From CAZRRV01 sp964406705 (GTDB taxonomy: Bacteria; Bacillota; Clostridia; Oscillospirales; Acutalibacteraceae): a stretch of DNA of 16,047 nt. Shown here one piece after another: positions 13,114-16,047 of this stretch. The number at the start of each line of letters is the position of its first letter. Positions within the stretch are counted from its first letter, which is position 1. The notes beneath the pieces are model-generated. The model was not told the DNA's origin, ran no database searches, and worked only from the letters and a program-made list of their open reading frames with translations. The position numbers were made by a program, and so were the translations under genes. Location: NCBI GenBank assembly GCA_964406705.1, contig CAYOSS010000038.1, forward strand, positions 1 through 16,047. The letters run 5' to 3'.

Positions 13114-14208
13114 CTACTCCCTTCCACTCAGCGTGAATATAGCCGGCTCGCCGCCCTTGGGCGCCCAGATTTTGTCGAGATCCGGCTCTATAACGCGTAT
13201 GGCGCTCTCCTCGCTCGCTATGTACACCATATCGTCCTTTTCGCCCACTACCATAGAGCGCAGCTTCAGCCGGTCGTTAAGAGCCATTATCCCGCCGTCA
13301 AACCCCAAGATTATGGAGAACGGGCCGGTGATTAACAGGCTGGAGAAGGCGTTGCGCAGGTATGTCAGCCGCTCGCGCTCCCGGGGCGGCTTGCTCTCAA
13401 TGGTGGACCAGAATGGCGCCGCTATCACCTGCGCTAACTCCGTATAGGAGAGCCCCTTTTTGCGGATGAGAAAATCGGTGATGTAGGTAATCACCTCGGT
13501 ATCGGTGAGAAGGGTGCACTTGTAGCCGAACATCTCGATGTAGCGGCGGTTCGCGTCGTAGGAGGAAATCTCGCCGTTATGCACCACGCTGAAATCCAAC
13601 AGCGCGAAGGGGTGCGCCCCGCCCCACCAGCCGGGAGTGTTTGTGGGATAGCGCCCGTGCGCCGTCCAGCAGTAGCCGGCGTATTCGTCCAGCCTGTAAA
13701 ACGCGCTCACATCCTCGGGGTAGCCTACGGCCTTGAACACGCCCATATTCTTCCCGCTGGAGAAAATGTAGGCGCCCTCGATCTCGGAGTTTACGCGTAT
13801 GACGCTGCGCGCCACGAACTCGTCCGCGTCAAGCTGGCTGCTCGCGAGCTTGGTGGGGAGCGGGTCCACGAAATACCGCCAAATAAGCGGCTCGTCGGTG
13901 ATGGACGGGACCTTGCGCGTGGCGATTTTGGAGAGGTTCACTATGTCGAAGTGCCTGTCCAAGAACTTCTCCGTCTCCGCTCTCGCCTCGAGCGAGTCGT
14001 AAAACACGTGGAAAGCGTAGTAATCCTTGTACTCGGGGTAAATCCCGTACCCGGCGAAACCGCCGCCCAGCCCGTTCGACCGCTCGTGCATCAGCGCTAT
14101 GGAGCGGGTGATCCTGTCACCCGGGATCCTCTCTCCCGAGCGCGAGAATATGGCGGATATGGCGCACCCGGCGGGAACGCGGTTGCCGCCGCTGCCTTCA
14201 CGTTGCAT
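13114..14208 (-). CDS. Glutamate synthase glutaminase (domain 1) subunit
   Basis: This class II (Ntn-type) glutamine amidotransferase releases ammonia from glutamine for the FMN subunit. The 364-residue protein carries a probable 14-residue propeptide; C15 in VPAGCAISAIFS would become the N-terminal nucleophile after cleavage. Conserved segments include HGRYPTNTPGWWGGAHPF (184-201), the HNGEISSYD motif (210-218) and LLTDTEVITY, as in archaeal GltB domain 1 proteins. ATG at 14208 has GGAGG 6 nt upstream. It is the first gene after a perfect promoter and a structured leader of about 120 nt. The following gene starts 2 bp after its stop. Confidence 0.95.
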   Translation of the reverse strand: MQREGSGGNRVPAGCAISAIFSRSGERIPGDRITRSIALMHERSNGLGGGFAGYGIYPEYKDYYAFHVFYDSLEARAETEKFLDRHFDIVNLSKIATRKVPSITDEPLIWRYFVDPLPTKLASSQLDADEFVARSVIRVNSEIEGAYIFSSGKNMGVFKAVGYPEDVSAFYRLDEYAGYCWTAHGRYPTNTPGWWGGAHPFALLDFSVVHNGEISSYDANRRYIEMFGYKCTLLTDTEVITYITDFLIRKKGLSYTELAQVIAAPFWSTIESKPPRERERLTYLRNAFSSLLITGPFSIILGFDGGIMALNDRLKLRSMVVGEKDDMVYIASEESAIRVIEPDLDKIWAPKGGEPAIFTLSGRE

Positions 14209-14227
14209 AAAACGCCTCCTTTTTTAA

Positions 14228-14274
14228 GGCGACACCGCCGCGCATCTGTCGTTGGATTGTTATGCGGTATCGCC
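14228..14274 (-). promoter_or_regulatory. Leader hairpin abutting the ribosome site of the glt operon
   Basis: On the minus strand, GGCGATACCGC (14264-14274) pairs with GCGGTGTCGCC (14228-14238): 11 bp with one G-U pair around a 25-base loop. The overlapping arms CGCAT (14241-14245) and ATGCG (14262-14266) allow an alternative inner stem. The hairpin ends 8 nt before the GGAGG (14215-14219), so it could affect translation. It matches no riboswitch that I can name. Confidence 0.5.
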
Positions 14275-14279
14275 TAAAG

Positions 14280-14316
14280 AAAAACGCCCGACCAGCGCTT
14301 GTTCGCTTTGCCGGAC
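14280..14316 (-). terminator. Possible weak attenuator in the glt leader
   Basis: On the minus strand, GTCCGGC (14310-14316) can pair with GCTGGTC (14290-14296) at six of seven positions, one of them G-U. After GGGCG comes a run of five T (14280-14284). The stem is short and separated from the T-run by 5 bases, so termination would be weak. It lies just downstream of the promoter and before the second leader hairpin. Confidence 0.25.
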
Positions 14317-14336
14317 ATCATTGTCTTCGGTTCTAT

Positions 14337-14365
14337 ATTATACCCGCCGCAGCGGGGTTTGTCAA
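14337..14365 (-). promoter_or_regulatory. Consensus sigma-A promoter of the glutamate synthase operon
   Basis: On the minus strand, TTGACA (14360-14365) and TATAAT (14337-14342) both match consensus exactly, with the ideal 17-bp spacing. The start of transcription is predicted near 14330. It is the strongest promoter visible in the window and the only evident one upstream of both glt and atp genes. Confidence 0.9.
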
Positions 14366-14412
14366 CCGGTTTTGCGGGAGAATTTTGGCGGAGCAGGGGG
14401 GATTCCGCGCGG

Positions 14413-15105
14413 CTACAGCCCCAATATATCCTCGGCGCGGCGGATGGCGCGGTTCAGCTCCACCGAGAGCCCGGCGGCGGTTACCGTGCCCGCCGCTTCG
14501 CCAAGGTTCGGGGGGCGGGTCGTAGTGTTGTGGCAGTCGGAGCCGAGCAGCTTTATCTCGCCCGACTTTAACATTTTGAGGGCGCGCTTAGCCGTCGCCT
14601 TATCGGTGAAGAAAGACGCGCTCGCCTGCGTGGTGACGCCCCTTTCGGCGAGACGAGAGAGGACCCCGTGCCGCTGGTGGGGGAGGTACCGCTCGATATG
14701 CGCCAAAATCGGCTCGAGTCCGGAATTAGCTGAGAAGTTCTCAATCTCGCGGACGACATCGTCCTCCCAGCGGGAGTGGGGCATCTCAAGCAGTATGTAG
14801 GGCGTGCCCTCCACGCAAAGGCGCGAAAGGCTCGATGAGCGGGATATACCCCTGAAGTACGCCACCTCCGCCGCGAGGAAAATTTTGGGGTGGCGGGATG
14901 GGTCGCGCGCCTCGTCAAGGCGGGAAAACGCCTCGGCCCGACGCCGCAGGAAGCCATCCAGCGTGTCGCCGGGGAGAAAGTGCGGCGTCGCAACGGCCGC
15001 TTCCACGCCGTCGGCGGCCATTTTGTCGAGCATAGCGAGGGACTGGGCGGCGTCGCGCGCCCCGTCGTCGATGCCGGGGAGTATATGGCAGTGGAAATCA
15101 ATCAG
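14413..15105 (-). CDS. PHP-family protein-tyrosine phosphatase of polysaccharide synthesis (CpsB/YwqE type)
   Basis: This is a metal-dependent phosphatase that in its family dephosphorylates the tyrosine kinase regulating capsule or exopolysaccharide chain length. The 230-residue protein has all the PHP metal-binding positions: HCHILPGIDDGA at the N-terminus (H5, H7), ATPHF (39-43), AAEVAYFRG (78-86, E80), ILAHIERY (133-140, H136) and GSDCHN (188-193, D190, H192). The frame has no ATG, GTG or TTG before the HCH motif. A CTG at 15105 sits exactly where homologues have their initial Met and is the likely start, about 13 nt after GAGGGGGG. The first ATG (15033) would delete the metal-binding end. 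It lies 36 bp after the glycosyltransferase, in the same direction. Confidence 0.85.
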   Translation of the reverse strand: MIDFHCHILPGIDDGARDAAQSLAMLDKMAADGVEAAVATPHFLPGDTLDGFLRRRAEAFSRLDEARDPSRHPKIFLAAEVAYFRGISRSSSLSRLCVEGTPYILLEMPHSRWEDDVVREIENFSANSGLEPILAHIERYLPHQRHGVLSRLAERGVTTQASASFFTDKATAKRALKMLKSGEIKLLGSDCHNTTTRPPNLGEAAGTVTAAGLSVELNRAIRRAEDILGL

Positions 15106-15141
15106 CCGCGTAGCCGCGCCCCCCTCTCTCGTTTTGAGCCG

Positions 15142-16047
15142 CTATTTATTGTAACCCAGCCGCAGGGTGAAAATCTGGAACTCTCTGAGCTTCGCCCGGA
15201 TTTTATTGATCCACGGGTACTTGCGGCGCCAGTTGTTAACGTCCGCTTTCCCGCGCACGAAGTCGTACAGCCCGTCGTAGTCGCCAGCGTCAAAGTACGC
15301 CTTGTAGCGGGGCCAGGTCCTGATGCTCTCCGGCACCTCCCCCGCCCCCGGGTACCCGTCCGGCGGCCTCACGGTGTCCAGCAGGGGCTTGTACAACTCG
15401 TAGGTTTCGCGCATCTTCGCTTTCGCTTCCGGGGCGGAAAGATTATATACAAAATCCGACAGAATACTGCCAAACATATAAAGCTCTTCAGTGTCTTCAC
15501 GCAAATGTTGCCTAACCGACATATTTTCGCCGAGCATCTTAAGTCGCTGATTGATTGATAAAAGCTCCCATTTATTTCGACCAGGTATATACCTCTTCGA
15601 ATTAGAGTTAAGATTGATCCTACTATAGTAGTATGTGACCTTCGATGTAAACGCGAAAATAACACAACATTTCAGATATTGATAATGAAACCACGCATCC
15701 TCACTGGTAACCATTTCGGGGTTGAAACGTATCCCCGTTTCACTTATAATGCCTTTCTTAAAAAGACGGGCCCATACAACACAGTTATATGCCAGATCAT
15801 CTAAAAATTCATCATAAGCAGCTTTATCGAAAGTGGAGAAGGAGATATTTTGATAGGCATCTGTAACGGTAGAATTGCGGAAATAAATTGTTCGGTTGTT
15901 CCCGCAAACGTAATCCGCCCCTGTCTCCTCGGCCCGGGTGACGAGGGTCTCTATAGCGTCGAGCGGAAGCCAGTCGTCGGGGTCAACAAAGGTGAAGTAG
16001 CGTGGCGGCCCCCCCCCCCGCGGCGCGGGGCAGGATGTGGAGGAGGC
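15142..16047 (-). CDS. Family 2 glycosyltransferase, 5' part cut by window edge
   Basis: This is a GT-A-fold glycosyltransferase that adds sugars from nucleotide-sugar donors, here probably to a surface polysaccharide, given the neighbouring CpsB-type gene. The visible 301 residues include the donor-site motif YFTFVDPDDWLPLDAIETLV (DxD-type acids at 15973-15987). ADYVCGN follows, and later EMVTSEDAWFHYQYL, the usual second conserved block containing the ED pair. The frame is open to the right edge, but residues upstream of the 11-base C run at 16009-16019 do not show the expected RNxG motif in any frame. The middle (about 15440-15900) is much richer in A+T than its flanks, suggesting foreign origin. 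Only the C-terminal part is present. Confidence 0.85.
   Translation of the reverse strand, partial: ASSTSCPAPRGGGPPRYFTFVDPDDWLPLDAIETLVTRAEETGADYVCGNNRTIYFRNSTVTDAYQNISFSTFDKAAYDEFLDDLAYNCVVWARLFKKGIISETGIRFNPEMVTSEDAWFHYQYLKCCVIFAFTSKVTYYYSRINLNSNSKRYIPGRNKWELLSINQRLKMLGENMSVRQHLREDTEELYMFGSILSDFVYNLSAPEAKAKMRETYELYKPLLDTVRPPDGYPGAGEVPESIRTWPRYKAYFDAGDYDGLYDFVRGKADVNNWRRKYPWINKIRAKLREFQIFTLRLGYNK
16009..16019. repeat. Homopolymer run of 11 C inside the glycosyltransferase
   Basis: Eleven consecutive C (G on the coding strand) lie just before the conserved donor-site motif. Such tracts can switch genes on and off by slippage. They are also common places for sequencing or assembly error, and this one is close to the window end. 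Confidence 0.9.

Noticed and set aside
1..16047. tRNA genes, CRISPR arrays, insertion sequences or prophage
   Set aside because: I saw no T-loop GTTCRANYC with acceptor pairing, no regularly spaced repeat-spacer units, and no transposase, integrase or phage structural genes.

Overview
The window looks like a piece of a high-GC, low-G+C-phylum-type (Firmicutes/Clostridia, probably Oscillospirales-like, uncultured) chromosome. The reasons are strong GGAGG ribosome sites, near-consensus sigma-A promoters, frequent GTG and TTG starts, an alpha2-type glycyl-tRNA synthetase with a zinc ribbon, and a glutamate synthase split into five polypeptides in the clostridial/archaeal style. This placement is inferred from gene content only. 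Every convincing gene lies on the minus strand, so transcription runs from the right edge to the left.

In order of transcription: (a) 16047-14413 is the end of a surface-polysaccharide locus, with a family 2 glycosyltransferase cut by the window edge and a CpsB/YwqE-type PHP phosphatase. (b) 14365-9291 is a split glutamate synthase behind a perfect TTGACA-17-TATAAT promoter: glutaminase domain, FMN/Fe-S synthase domain, a four-cluster ferredoxin, an FAD/NAD(P)H oxidoreductase and the GXGXG beta-helix domain. (c) 9255-2907 is a complete F1Fo-ATP synthase operon (I-B-E-F-H-A-G-D-C). It starts only 35 bp after the glutamate synthase genes, and I see no promoter in between. (d) 2906-1678 is a 1.2-kb region with no convincing long gene. 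It holds an array of TGTTCAC-type sites next to an extended -10 promoter, a second promoter, long inverted repeats, a candidate structured RNA and a possible 42-residue ORF. (e) 1757-310 is glyQS with its own promoter. (f) 309-1 is a non-coding, hairpin-rich left edge.

Functionally, glutamine arriving at the glutaminase is split; ammonia passes to the FMN domain, which makes glutamate using electrons supplied through the FAD protein and ferredoxin. The ATP synthase is linked to it by position. Its oddities are a delta subunit reduced to the C-terminal domain, an N-terminally extended subunit a, and a c subunit with a mixed ion-binding signature.

The best candidate for something undescribed is the 1.2-kb spacer between atpC and glyQS. 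The truncated delta subunit and the apparent glt-atp superoperon come next.
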